Counted from the first letter of the stretch, positions 27,686 through 37,021 are shown. The stretch is 64,000 nucleotides of DNA from Alkaliphilus peptidifermentans DSM 18978 (GCF_900101495.1 NZ_FMUS01000008.1:62001-126000), one strand, 5' to 3'. Numbers and translations are program-made. The notes: generated by a model not told the origin, from the sequence alone.

Positions 27686-28372
27686 TTATTTCATACTCTC
27701 AATTTTTTTATCCACCATCCTCATATGATGGAGTACTGCTTTCCTTGCTGCAGCCTTATCCCTGTTAGCAATGGCAGTAGCAATGGCAAGATGCTCTTCA
27801 GCAATTTGATTGCGTCTCTCTTGATCACGATGGCTCCTATTGGCAATCTCACTGATTAAATCGTAATAGGTATCAATAAAGTTCATAAAGAAGATGTTTC
27901 TGGATGCCTGTGCCAGCTTATAATGGAAGTAATGATCCATATTATGCTGAATTTCTTCGTTATCTGCAACCCCAAGTACATCAAATAGCTCTTCAATCTC
28001 TTCATCACCTGCCCGCTCAATAACTCGTTCAATCATCTTCAATTCAAGTGTTTCTCTAAAATCTAACAAATCGCTATAGGTAGCTTTTTTCAGCAATTCA
28101 TCCACCGATTCATTCATTAGCTTATTCTGAGCATCATCCTGAATATAAGTACCGTCTTTGGGTTTTCTACGTATATATCCCTGAGATTGCAAACGGGTTA
28201 ATGCCTCCCTCAGTATTCCCCTGCTCACCCCAAATTGCTCAGATAAAATTGTTTCATTCGGTAGCTTGTCTCCTGGCTTTAAGCTGCCTTCCCGTATCAT
28301 ATTAATAATCTGATTGACAATCTTATCCGAAAGTCTATCATGACTTACACGCGTAATATCCATACCTACCAT
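27686..28372 (-). CDS. FadR-subfamily GntR regulator
   Basis: The 228-residue protein has a GntR winged helix (about 10-75, ILSEQFGVSRGILREALTRLQSQGYI) and a helical FCD effector domain (about 85-225), with YFHYKLAQAS and HLAIATAIANRD as probable metal/effector helices. It is the first gene of the leftward cluster. A 15-bp palindrome lies about 45 bp upstream of its start. FCD regulators usually sense small acids or sugar acids of the pathway they control. Confidence 0.85.
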   Translation of the reverse strand: MVGMDITRVSHDRLSDKIVNQIINMIREGSLKPGDKLPNETILSEQFGVSRGILREALTRLQSQGYIRRKPKDGTYIQDDAQNKLMNESVDELLKKATYSDLLDFRETLELKMIERVIERAGDEEIEELFDVLGVADNEEIQHNMDHYFHYKLAQASRNIFFMNFIDTYYDLISEIANRSHRDQERRNQIAEEHLAIATAIANRDKAAARKAVLHHMRMVDKKIESMK

Positions 28373-28416
28373 CTAACCACCCCTTCATAATATATTGTTA
28401 TATTGTTATATGGTTT

Positions 28417-28431
28417 AATTGTTTAACAATT
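28417..28431. promoter_or_regulatory. Palindromic operator candidate for the FadR regulator
   Basis: AATTGTTTAACAATT is a 7-bp perfect inverted repeat around a central T, 45 bp upstream of the FadR-type gene. The region also holds repeated TATTGTTATA units (28391-28410). Position and symmetry suit autoregulation of the cluster. Confidence 0.5.
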
Positions 28432-28636
28432 TAACTATATACTAGCACTAATACAAAATATTTGCAATACTCTTTTTTTTATAACCATAAAATTTGCTTT
28501 CTTAAGTGAAATTTTTCCTAAATCTAGACCCTAAGTAGTAATTTTTTAATAAACTAAAAATATTACTAGGTTTATAATCTATGCATATCCAGCTCTTTTA
28601 AAGAAAATAATTTATATATAAGGGAGTGGTTGCATA

Positions 28637-29551
28637 ATGACGGTTTTAAGAACAACTAATTTAACGAAAAGATTTGGTAAATTTACTGCTTTAAATGGAG
28701 TTAACATAGAAGTCAGCAGGGGAGAAGTTTATGGCTTTATCGGTCCAAATGGTGCGGGTAAGTCCACCACAATCCGTGTATTACTGGGTATCTTAAAGGC
28801 AAGTGGGGGTGAAGCGAAGATTTTTGATAAAGACGCCTGGAGTGATGCCGTTGATATTCACAAGCAAATTGCCTATGTACCTGGTGATGTAAATCTATGG
28901 TCAAACCTCACCGGTGGTGAAATTATCGATTTATTTGTAAAGCTACGGGGTTCCAATAACAAAAGCCGCCGAGAAGAGCTCATCGAGAAATTTGACTTAG
29001 ATCCATCCAAAAAATGCAGAACCTATTCAAAGGGCAACCGGCAAAAAGTTGCATTAATTGCTGCTTTTTCGTCAGAAGCAGATCTTTATATTTTAGATGA
29101 ACCAACATCAGGTCTTGATCCATTGATGGAAAAAATCTTTCAGGAATGTGTAATGGATGCAAAAATATCAGGAAAAAGTGTTTTACTTTCCAGTCATATT
29201 TTGTCTGAAGTGGAAAGATTGTGTGATAGGATTGGAATCATTCGTCAGGGTAAAATTATTGAAACAGGTACCTTAAGTGAGCTACGTCATTTAACAAGAA
29301 CAAGTTTACTTGTTGAAACTAAACAACCAATTAAGTCATTAAGTGAAATAATAGGTGTTCACGATATTGAAAAAAAGGGGCAAGCCCTTTCATTCCAGGT
29401 AGATAGTGAAGAATTAGGTAATATCATTAAATATGTAAGTCAATTTGAAATTATGCGGCTAGAGAGCGCACCACCTAAATTAGAAGATTTATTTATGCGC
29501 CATTATGAAGGTGTCGGGGAAAATACCAATAAAGGGAGAGATGAGTCATAA
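28637..29551 (+). CDS. ABC exporter ATP-binding protein
   Basis: The 304-residue ATPase has Walker A GPNGAGKSTT (about 36-45), the signature SKGNRQKVALIAAF near 130 (a variant of LSGGQ) and Walker B LYILDEPTSGLDP near 150. A C-terminal extension of about 90 residues is typical of drug/antibiotic export ATPases (DrrA/BcrA-like). Its stop codon overlaps the start of the permease gene by one base. The ribosome site AAGGGAGTGG precedes the ATG. Confidence 0.87.
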   Translation: MTVLRTTNLTKRFGKFTALNGVNIEVSRGEVYGFIGPNGAGKSTTIRVLLGILKASGGEAKIFDKDAWSDAVDIHKQIAYVPGDVNLWSNLTGGEIIDLFVKLRGSNNKSRREELIEKFDLDPSKKCRTYSKGNRQKVALIAAFSSEADLYILDEPTSGLDPLMEKIFQECVMDAKISGKSVLLSSHILSEVERLCDRIGIIRQGKIIETGTLSELRHLTRTSLLVETKQPIKSLSEIIGVHDIEKKGQALSFQVDSEELGNIIKYVSQFEIMRLESAPPKLEDLFMRHYEGVGENTNKGRDES

Positions 29552-31155
29552 TGTCAAAGGAGTTGTATTATAATACTGGAAAGATTGCTGGCTTAATAGT
29601 GGGTCGTGACCGTATCCGCATTCCAATTTGGTTGATTTCTATAACTCTTATGACAATTATCACTGCCACCACCTTCCCAGGTTTATATCCTACATCACAG
29701 GAAAGACAGATAATTGCAGAAACAATGCTAAACCCTGCAATGACTGCAATGCTAGGACCTGGATTTGGATTAGATAACTATACTTTTGGAGCGATGCTGG
29801 CCCATCAAATGTTGCTTTTCACTGCTATAGCTGTGGCAATCATGAGTATCTTACTTGTTACCCGCCATACACGTACTGATGAAGAGGGAGGCCGTATCGA
29901 AATGATTCGGTCTCTCCCCGTTGGCCGTTTATCAAATTTAAGTGCAGCCACCTACGTTTTATTTGGAACGAATGTGCTCTTAGCCATCATCATAGGTTTG
30001 TCATTATACGCTCTAGGTATTGAAAGTATAGATTTGGAAGGCTCACTATTATATGGAGCTGCATTAGGTGCAACAGGTATTTTTTTCACGGCCGTCACTG
30101 CATTATTTGCCCAGCTTTCAGAAAATTCTCGAGGAACCATTGGATTCTCCTTTTCATTATTAGGAGTCTCTTATCTTATTCGTGCAGTTGGCGACATCAG
30201 CAACGAAGCTCTTTCTTGGTTTTCACCCCTAGGTTGGATTTTACGTACTGAAGTGTACGTTAATAATTACTGGTGGCCCATTTTACTAACAGTAGGTATA
30301 GCACTTGCTCTTTTGGCCCTTGCTCTTTACTTAAATGCAATCCGAGATTTAGAATCTGGTTTATTACCTGCAAAGCCTGGCAGAAAAACCGCTTCATCCT
30401 TTTTACAAAGTCCCCTTGGTCTAGCAATAAGACTTCAAAGTACAGGTATAATTGCCTGGGCAATTGGTATGTTCATTTTAGGTTCTTCTTATGGATCGGT
30501 GTTAGGTGATTTAGAGGCCTTTTTTGAAGGTAACGAAATGATGCGGGAGTTATTATCTCCTATCGAAGGCTTTTCGTTGACGGCACAATATTTAACTATG
30601 TTGATGACAGTTATCTCCATAATTTGTACGATTCCATCTCTTATGATGATTTTAAAGCTAAAGGGCGAGGAGAAAAAAAATCATACAGAGCATTTACTGG
30701 CCCGAGCAGTATCCCGTACACGAATAATGGGAAGCTATTTTCTTATTTCTATTGTTTTTGGATTTTTAAGTCTGTTACTGGCTGTATTAGGTCTATGGTC
30801 TGCTGGAACAGGAGTAATGGAAAATCCGATTCCTTTTGGAACACTCTTCAATGCTGCAATGGTTTATTTACCAGCAATGTGGATTATGATAGGTGTAGCA
30901 TTATTACTTATTGGGTTTGTACCGAGGGCAACGGGTTTAACCTGGCTATACCTAGGTTATTCATTCTTTGTAGTATACCTGGGTGGATTACTTCAATTTC
31001 CCGATTATATGGGTAGGTTATCACCCTTCGGTAATATTCCAAAAGTACCAATTGAAGATCTTGATTTCACCAAATTCTTTGTATTGACTGCTATTTCACT
31101 TGTCCTTTTTGTTTTTGGATTTATGGGGTACAATGCCAGGGATATACAGGGATAA
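29551..31155 (+). CDS. ABC exporter permease, COG3559 (polyketide/tetronasin-type exporter)
   Basis: The 534-residue protein has about 12 membrane segments in two similar halves. It has no ATPase domain. The first half contains TRHTRTDEEGGRIEMIRSLPVGR, characteristic of the COG3559 exporters named after tetronasin resistance TnrB3; the second half repeats it as HTEHLLARAVSRTRIMGSY. Coupled to the upstream ATPase, it likely forms an efflux pump for an antibiotic or other amphiphile; the substrate is not evident. Confidence 0.83.
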   Translation: MSKELYYNTGKIAGLIVGRDRIRIPIWLISITLMTIITATTFPGLYPTSQERQIIAETMLNPAMTAMLGPGFGLDNYTFGAMLAHQMLLFTAIAVAIMSILLVTRHTRTDEEGGRIEMIRSLPVGRLSNLSAATYVLFGTNVLLAIIIGLSLYALGIESIDLEGSLLYGAALGATGIFFTAVTALFAQLSENSRGTIGFSFSLLGVSYLIRAVGDISNEALSWFSPLGWILRTEVYVNNYWWPILLTVGIALALLALALYLNAIRDLESGLLPAKPGRKTASSFLQSPLGLAIRLQSTGIIAWAIGMFILGSSYGSVLGDLEAFFEGNEMMRELLSPIEGFSLTAQYLTMLMTVISIICTIPSLMMILKLKGEEKKNHTEHLLARAVSRTRIMGSYFLISIVFGFLSLLLAVLGLWSAGTGVMENPIPFGTLFNAAMVYLPAMWIMIGVALLLIGFVPRATGLTWLYLGYSFFVVYLGGLLQFPDYMGRLSPFGNIPKVPIEDLDFTKFFVLTAISLVLFVFGFMGYNARDIQG

Positions 31156-31318
31156 AAGGGTTATCATGACCATGCACCAAAATACTATTATTGGCAATTA
31201 ACTACAATTATATCAAATAGGGTTATTCATCCGCGATTGATGACCTTCTTCATATGTAACCTTTTCATAATCCTACCATAAGGCTGTAGCCATCCCCTGT
31301 TTGAAAGTCTTCAATATC

Positions 31319-31343
31319 AACAACATTTATTAGTTGTTTTTTT
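31319..31343 (+). terminator. Terminator after the ABC exporter operon
   Basis: AACAAC (31319-31324) pairs with GTTGTT (31333-31338) around an 8-nt loop and is followed by T6. The stem is short. The rest of 31156-31521 shows no gene and no other structure I can support. Confidence 0.5.
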
Positions 31344-31521
31344 ACGTTTGTATGTAAATGATTTATATTCTAAGAAACGAAAAATTTATTACAGCAGTGT
31401 ATAGGAGATCAACAACACTATGTGGAATATTTTAATTATGTAATTGAAAATATGTCTCCAAAAAACATATAGGATTTTAGAAGCAAAAATACGAGGATAA
31501 AATGTAAGGGGAGAGGATGAT

Positions 31522-32400
31522 ATGAGAAAAGAAATACTGGAGAATGAACACCTTTTGGTTGAGGTGGATGAAAATGGCGCTGAACTTACAAACCTGTTTT
31601 CAAAGACTAGTAATAATAACGTATTATGGAGTGGAGATAAGAAATATTGGGGTAGAGTAGCTCCAGTGTTGTTTCCCATTGTTGGTAAACTTAGAAATGA
31701 TGAGATAAAGATTGATGGGCAGAAAAGAAATATACACCAGCATGGATTTGCAAGGGATAGTAAATTTGAAATTGTAGAAAAAACCAATGATAAGCTTGTT
31801 TATCATTTAAAGCAAAATCCTGAATTAAAAAACATATATCCATATGAATTTCAATTGATCATAAGTTATATAATTAAAAACAACTCTTTAATTGTAGGCT
31901 GGAATGTAAAGAACAATGATATTAAAGCAATGTATTTTTCAATAGGAGGGCATCCTGCATTCAGTGTTCCTCATAATTGCAAAGAAGAATTAAATAGTTA
32001 CAGATTGGTTTTAAAGGGAAATGATAAGATCTATGAATATATTATGAACCCGCCCTTTATCAAGGGTAGGAAATATATCGATAATCCCAATGAGCTTACT
32101 ATTGATAGTAGCTTGTTTACAAATGATGCAATAATCTATAGTGGATTGGAAATGATCTCTTTGTATAATATAAATGGTGGAAATAGAATAAGTGTTGAAT
32201 TTCAAGGCTTTCCATACGTAGGTATATGGTCAAAATCCTCAGCTTCAAAGGATTCAATGGCACCATTTGTATGTATAGAACCATGGTATGGTATAGCCGA
32301 TTTTGAGAATGGCGCTGACCTCATAGAAAAGAAGGCGGGTATTCAGAAACTTTCTGCCTCCCAGGAGTTTTTTACCTCTTACAAAATTATAATAGAATAA
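31522..32400 (+). CDS. Aldose 1-epimerase-family protein (LacX-like)
   Basis: The 292-residue galactose-mutarotase-fold protein has RVAPVLFPIVGKLRNDEI near residue 47, the histidine motif HQHGFARDSKFEI near 73-85, and SIGGHPAFSVP near 140. The HGFAR and GGHPAF motifs define the LacX/YeaD-like subgroup, which interconverts anomers of a hexose or hexose phosphate. AAGGGGAGAGGATGAT precedes the start. It has no linked sugar genes, so its substrate is unclear. Confidence 0.82.
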   Translation: MRKEILENEHLLVEVDENGAELTNLFSKTSNNNVLWSGDKKYWGRVAPVLFPIVGKLRNDEIKIDGQKRNIHQHGFARDSKFEIVEKTNDKLVYHLKQNPELKNIYPYEFQLIISYIIKNNSLIVGWNVKNNDIKAMYFSIGGHPAFSVPHNCKEELNSYRLVLKGNDKIYEYIMNPPFIKGRKYIDNPNELTIDSSLFTNDAIIYSGLEMISLYNINGGNRISVEFQGFPYVGIWSKSSASKDSMAPFVCIEPWYGIADFENGADLIEKKAGIQKLSASQEFFTSYKIIIE

Positions 32401-32575
32401 TTACTTCTTTATTATTACAAATTTAGCTTAGAGTATTTTTTATTTCATTTTTTTATAGATCCAATATTTTATATATTGTTGGTATCAAATTTAATAAATG
32501 AATCATAATCTATCCAACAAAAGCTAAATTAACCTTTAAAGATATTCTCTATAATATAAAAGCAGGTGACCAGAT

Positions 32576-32950
32576 ATGCCAAAACTGACTTCCATGATGA
32601 TAGTTAGAAATGAAGCTAACAGTAATAGAATAATTATGGGAGGGGCAGAACGTTATCAGGTAGATATCTGTAAATTGTTGAGAGACTTAGGACTTAATGT
32701 AGAGGTCTGGCAAATTGGAGATAACTGGACTAAGGAATTCGATGGAGTTAAGATACGTGGTATTCCAAGCAATAAAACAGAGGTTAATACTTTTCCTGAA
32801 TTAAATATGGCTTTCTATGAAAACTCCATGTCCTTTGATTATGCTATATATTTCATTCTCTCTTTGGCCTATCCTATAGTCCAAAAAAAAAGCATTGCCA
32901 TAAGCCACGGAGTATACTGGGATTGGCCGGGATTTCACACCTGCACATAA
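32576..32950 (+). pseudogene. Truncated glycosyltransferase (GT4-like N-terminus)
   Basis: The 124-residue ORF resembles the start of a GT4 glycosyltransferase: MMIVRNEANSNR, then GGAERYQVDICKLLRDLG, EVWQI, and ISHGVYWDWPGF. It stops there, so the nucleotide-sugar-binding half is missing. From 32904 onward a second frame stays open across the end and continues into the ORF at 33006, which suggests a deletion junction at about 32930-32950. A functional short protein is unlikely. Confidence 0.55.
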
Positions 32951-33431
32951 TATACTTGTTGTTATTAAGGAATGTGTTCATTTTAACATTTTACAGCAGC
33001 TCTCCATGTTAGTCCCTACTTTTACCATGTCATCAGAACACCTTCCATCAGTTGAATTAATCCCATCAAATATTGAATGTATAAAAACTAAAAGATTACT
33101 TGATTCATGCTACAAGTTAGAGGATAATATCCTTATAATAAATATTCCACGGGAGCCTAAAAAAATTATTTCCTGTAATATAAAAAATATAAAGCTTAAG
33201 AAAAATCTAATTCCTTCTCAATTAGACGACCGCTTTTTAGCCATAGCTATTTATAGCTATACAATTGAAATAACATATATTGACTATAAGAAAAGAACTA
33301 TTATATTTAAGCAATTATGCCCTCGTTATCAACGTGCATTTTTAAACAATACTTCCGGCCAGCTTGAAGTAAATTTAAATATTGAATGTATCCACTCAAG
33401 TATATATACTACAATACTTCCTTCAAATTAA
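32904..33431 (+). pseudogene. 5'-truncated gene remnant, unrecognised
   Basis: An open frame reads from 32904 to 33431 without a start signal. The first ATG (33006) has no ribosome site, and protein-like sequence (ILVVIKECVHFNILQQ) lies before it, so the 5' end has been lost. The visible part of about 160 residues is rich in Ile, Lys and Asn with alternating polar/hydrophobic residues typical of beta structure (AIYSYTIEITYIDYKKRTIIF). I do not recognise a family. It probably fused to the glycosyltransferase fragment by deletion. Confidence 0.4.
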
Positions 33432-33557
33432 TAGGCTTATACTCATTCGCATTTATCGATTTACTATATGGTAGTTTTGAAAAATAATCGAAAAGGGGCT
33501 GTCGGGAAATAGCCCTCTAATAATAAGATAGTTACTTACATATGTTTTATCATCCAA

Positions 33558-34874
33558 TTATAAAAATTTTAAGTTCTTAACCGTTCTTGCAGCTTGCATC
33601 CCCTGCATAACCTGGAGAATTACTTCATCAGCACCATTCATACCTTCAGATAGTATTTTTAAATTTTTAATGGTATCCTCTACAGTCTCTGCTATTATTC
33701 CATTCCCTGCAGGAATAACTTGATTATCTATAGCTAGAAGGGCTGCTTGTATGGCAGATGATACAGACGTCGAAAGCTTTAAAGCACATCCTACCTTTGC
33801 ACCATCACATACCATTCCACTAATATCTCCTAAAACATTCTTTATAACGCCTTCTATATGACTTGTCTTTCCCCCCATTAACCAGGTTATTGCTACTGCT
33901 GCCCCGGTTCCTGCAGCAACCCCACATCCACATAAAACAGATAATCTACCAATATAATTCTTGATATAGCTGTTTATAATGTGACTCATGGCCAAAGCCT
34001 TAGCAAGCTTTTCATCAGGTACATTAAATTTCCAATTATAGGCTACAATTGGTAGTATAGCAGTTAATCCGTTATTGCCACTGCCGTTACTGCTCATCAC
34101 TGGTAGCTTTAAACCAGACATTCGCACATCCGAGGCTGCTGCCGTTAACATCTTTGCATTATTCATAAAATCATCAGATAATATACCCTTTCTTATATTT
34201 TTATAAAGAGTATATCCTACTCCCATTCCTATATTTTTTTGTAATCCTTCCATTGCTACCTTTTCATTCATATATAAGCCCTCCAGCATGAAAGCAATTG
34301 ACTTGTGGGGTATTTTTTCTATAGCCTCCACAATGGAACTTATTTTCATCTTATATAGGCTGTTATCATTTTCCATACCCTCGTCATTCTCCATCAGTCG
34401 GTCTTCTATTATATGACCTTGTCTTTCTAGGTAGACGAAATTATTATGCTTTCCCTTTATTATTACTCTAGCTGAGTCCTTTGCTGAATAAAGGATTACT
34501 TCTATATAAACTTTTTCATTGGTATTCTTTATATTTAGTTTTACTTTCCCAGAATCCAACAAAGCTTTAGCAAGCTCTATTTCTTTCTTTTCAATGCCTT
34601 CCAACAGTTGTAATCCCTTTTCACATGATCCTCCCACAAAACCCAGTGCTGCTGCTATAGGAAGCCCCACCTCCTTTGTAGGTGGTACTCCAACGGCTAG
34701 GCCATTTTTGAAAATATTGGGACTAACCAGCACTTCTATACTGGCTATTTCTTTATCATTTAATAATTCTTTGGCCTTTGCACAGGCTAAGGCTACTGCC
34801 ACCGGCTCTGTACACCCTATAGCAGGTACTACCTCCATCTTTAATATGTCAACAATTAAATCTTCCAGTTTCAT
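33558..34874 (-). CDS. L-cysteine desulfidase family protein (UPF0597/CyuA-like)
   Basis: The 438-residue protein matches the UPF0597/CyuA family, related to the alpha chain of iron-sulfur L-serine dehydratase. Probable [4Fe-4S] ligands lie in PAIGCTEP (C21), in CGCGVAAGTGAAVAI near 285 and in GMVCDGAKVGCALKL near 328. The enzyme breaks L-cysteine to pyruvate, ammonia and sulfide. I chose the ATG at 34874, with GGGGGAG just upstream; a GTG at 34892 would hold that site inside. A sigma-54 promoter and two enhancer palindromes lie upstream and the adjacent gene encodes a sigma-54 activator, so the gene is probably induced by an amino acid signal. A different amino acid substrate is possible. 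Confidence 0.82.
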   Translation of the reverse strand: MKLEDLIVDILKMEVVPAIGCTEPVAVALACAKAKELLNDKEIASIEVLVSPNIFKNGLAVGVPPTKEVGLPIAAALGFVGGSCEKGLQLLEGIEKKEIELAKALLDSGKVKLNIKNTNEKVYIEVILYSAKDSARVIIKGKHNNFVYLERQGHIIEDRLMENDEGMENDNSLYKMKISSIVEAIEKIPHKSIAFMLEGLYMNEKVAMEGLQKNIGMGVGYTLYKNIRKGILSDDFMNNAKMLTAAASDVRMSGLKLPVMSSNGSGNNGLTAILPIVAYNWKFNVPDEKLAKALAMSHIINSYIKNYIGRLSVLCGCGVAAGTGAAVAITWLMGGKTSHIEGVIKNVLGDISGMVCDGAKVGCALKLSTSVSSAIQAALLAIDNQVIPAGNGIIAETVEDTIKNLKILSEGMNGADEVILQVMQGMQAARTVKNLKFL

Positions 34875-34916
34875 ATTCTCTCCCCCATTCACTGCGATAT
34901 TATATAATGTATATAC

Positions 34917-34932
34917 GCAAAAACTATGCCAA
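34917..34932 (-). promoter_or_regulatory. Sigma-54 (-24/-12) promoter of the cysteine desulfidase gene
   Basis: On the minus strand TTGGCATAGTTTTTGC has GG and GC separated by exactly 10 bp, as in the sigma-54 consensus TTGGCACGnnnnTTGC. It lies about 43 bp upstream of the chosen start and next to a sigma-54 activator gene. Confidence 0.8.
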
Positions 34933-34973
34933 TGGTAGAGGTATTGAAATACAAGGATTTTGACATTTTAAAT

Positions 34974-34986
34974 TCTCAAAATGAGA
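34974..34986. promoter_or_regulatory. Upstream activating palindrome 1
   Basis: TCTCAAAATGAGA is a 5-bp inverted repeat around AAA. An identical 13-mer lies at 35006-35018. This proximal copy is centred about 62 bp upstream of the -12 element, a typical enhancer position for a sigma-54 activator. Confidence 0.65.
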
Positions 34987-35001
34987 TTGTTCAATATAAA
35001 A

Positions 35002-35044
35002 ACAGTCTCAAAATGAGATTTATAATCATTCTGAGACTGTTTTT
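35002..35044 (-). terminator. Hairpin terminator of the sigma-54 activator gene
   Basis: Minus-strand AAACAGTCTCA pairs with TGAGACTGTTT around an AT-rich centre and is followed by TTTTATA. The stop codon of the activator gene lies inside. The hairpin includes the distal enhancer palindrome. Confidence 0.65.
35006..35018. promoter_or_regulatory. Upstream activating palindrome 2
   Basis: TCTCAAAATGAGA, identical to the copy at 34974. Centres are 32 bp apart, close to three helical turns, so bound activators would face the same side of the DNA. A degenerate third copy (TCTCAGAATGA, minus strand, near 35027-35037) follows. Confidence 0.65.
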
Positions 35045-36807
35045 ATATTATATTCTTTTATTTTTCTATATAAGGTTGCTCTGCTTAGCCCTAAGGCCTC
35101 AGCAGCGTCAGCGATATTATGTTTCTTGCTACTGAAATATGAAACTGCTTTTTGTATCTCTCTTTTTTCCAGTTCCTTTATTGAAGTAATAGAGCACTCA
35201 TTGGTTATATTTGATGGCATATCTCTATTAATTAATCTCTTCGGTAAATCCGCCTTTGTAATTACACTACCATTACACATATTAACAGCATATTCAATAG
35301 TATTTTCTAATTCCCTTACATTTCCAGGCCAATTATATTTCATGAAGATTTCTAGAGACATGGAATCTATTTCTCTAATATTCTTTCGTAATTTACTGTT
35401 ACACTTTTTTAGTAGATAATCCACCAAAGTAGAAATATCTTCTTTTCTTTGTCGCAGGGATGGAATTTGCAAAGGAATGACGTTTATTCTATAGAATAGA
35501 TCCTGACGGAATTCACCCTCCAACACCTTCTTTTCTAATTCCTTGTTGGATGCTGCAATGACTCTTACATCAATTGGGATTAACTCTTTTCCACCGATTT
35601 TTTCTATCATCTGCTCTTGCAAAACCCTTAGCAGCTTAGTCTGTAGATGAAGAGGCATTTCTCCAATTTCATCCAAAAAAATAGTTCCTCTGGTTGCCAG
35701 CAAGAATTTTCCTGCCTTGCCTCCCCTCTTAGCTCCAGTAAAGGCTCCCTCTTCATATCCAAAAAGTTCACTTTCAAGTAGCTGCTCTGGAATAGCAGCA
35801 CAGTTGATTGGAATAAAAGGTGCCTTGGCTCTATCACTGTTAAAGTGAATTGCTCTGGCAAATAATTCCTTACCGGTTCCACTTTCTCCTTGTATCAGAA
35901 TAGTTGAAGTTGATTGACTAGCCTTTTTCGCTTCCAGCTTAACTTCCTTAAAAATCACGCTCTCCCCAATTATTTCATCAAAGTCAGTAGAAATTGTCCC
36001 CGTAGAAATGTCATTAACGGTACTTAACACATCCGAAAGCTTACTAAAAATAAACACAATACCAAAGCTTTCATTATTAATACTAATTGGATTTGTATCA
36101 AAAACCCCTCTAAGATGGTATTTCCCTTTTTTATAGGCGAATTCCTTATTTTTCACTTTATACTCTTGATTAATAAGAGATTCAAAGGTGGCAAGCCCAA
36201 TAAAGTCCTTTATATTAGTTTTCATAATTTCTTCTTCTTTAACTTGAAAGAGCTTAAGGGCACTTTGATTGTAGCGCAATATTCTCCCCTCCTCATCTAC
36301 GGCTAAAATCCCCTTATTAACTGAATTCAAAACAATTTCCATTTCCTTAGCTAAAATTTCTAGTTTATCTGTACTGTTCTGCTCCAATAGCTTTGAAGAT
36401 ATTAGATCTGCCATTTTATTTAAAAATACAATTAAATTGTTTTGATTATATAAAATTTCATCCCTCTGCTTTTCTTCAAAGGCTATTAATCCTATTACTC
36501 CAATAACCTCATTGTTAATCTTAATGGGACAGCACACCTCTGCATATTCCTTACAATTATTTGCATCGGAACATTGTAGGCATACAGCATGTTGCCCAGC
36601 ATTTTCTATAATAAAGCTTTCACCTTTTTTAATAGCTACTCCAAATACTGAATTTTCATTTACTCGTTCTCCTATCCCTTCACGATATGAGCCTGTGCCT
36701 GCAACCCTAATATATTGACTATCTACAACCGTCACATCCACTTTAATTACACTTGCTATAGCCTCAGAGATATTTTGAACATTAGAAGCAATCCTCATTA
36801 AACCCAT
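35026..36807 (-). CDS. Sigma-54-dependent transcriptional activator
   Basis: The 593-residue protein has an N-terminal GAF-like sensor with clustered cysteines (AVCLQCSDANNCKEYAEVCCP, about 60-80). A PAS domain follows (about 160-265), then an AAA+ domain with Walker A GESGTGKE near 307 and the sigma-54 contact loop GAFTGAKRGGKAG near 361. A Fis-type helix-turn-helix closes it (ADAAEALGLSRATLYRKIKEY). The ATG at 36807 fits AAAAGGG upstream. It is the probable activator of the desulfidase gene through the palindromes at 34974 and 35006. The cysteine-rich sensor may bind a metal or an Fe-S cluster, or respond to redox (inference). Confidence 0.86.
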   Translation of the reverse strand: MGLMRIASNVQNISEAIASVIKVDVTVVDSQYIRVAGTGSYREGIGERVNENSVFGVAIKKGESFIIENAGQHAVCLQCSDANNCKEYAEVCCPIKINNEVIGVIGLIAFEEKQRDEILYNQNNLIVFLNKMADLISSKLLEQNSTDKLEILAKEMEIVLNSVNKGILAVDEEGRILRYNQSALKLFQVKEEEIMKTNIKDFIGLATFESLINQEYKVKNKEFAYKKGKYHLRGVFDTNPISINNESFGIVFIFSKLSDVLSTVNDISTGTISTDFDEIIGESVIFKEVKLEAKKASQSTSTILIQGESGTGKELFARAIHFNSDRAKAPFIPINCAAIPEQLLESELFGYEEGAFTGAKRGGKAGKFLLATRGTIFLDEIGEMPLHLQTKLLRVLQEQMIEKIGGKELIPIDVRVIAASNKELEKKVLEGEFRQDLFYRINVIPLQIPSLRQRKEDISTLVDYLLKKCNSKLRKNIREIDSMSLEIFMKYNWPGNVRELENTIEYAVNMCNGSVITKADLPKRLINRDMPSNITNECSITSIKELEKREIQKAVSYFSSKKHNIADAAEALGLSRATLYRKIKEYNIKTVSE

Positions 36808-36962
36808 AAGCAATCATCCCTTTTAGTTTTATAGGTGGTTTCTTATTTACCATTATTGTATCAGAGATATTAGTTTTTAACCATAACTGGATTGTCAATC
36901 ACTTGAAATTTAAATAAATTAAACAATTGTTTAAAGATATACCTACTAAAATAATCATGCTA

Positions 36963-37008
36963 ATACCCCACAACAATAAAAATACTTAGCTTTATTGTTG
37001 TGGGGTAT
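36963..37008 (-). terminator. Terminator of the haloperoxidase/PAP2 gene
   Basis: An 18-bp perfect stem (36963-36980 with 36991-37008) around a 10-nt loop, 13 bp after the stop codon. The T content of the arms and the very stable stem support termination, though no long T run follows. Confidence 0.65.
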
Positions 37009-37021
37009 ATATAGGGTTAGT

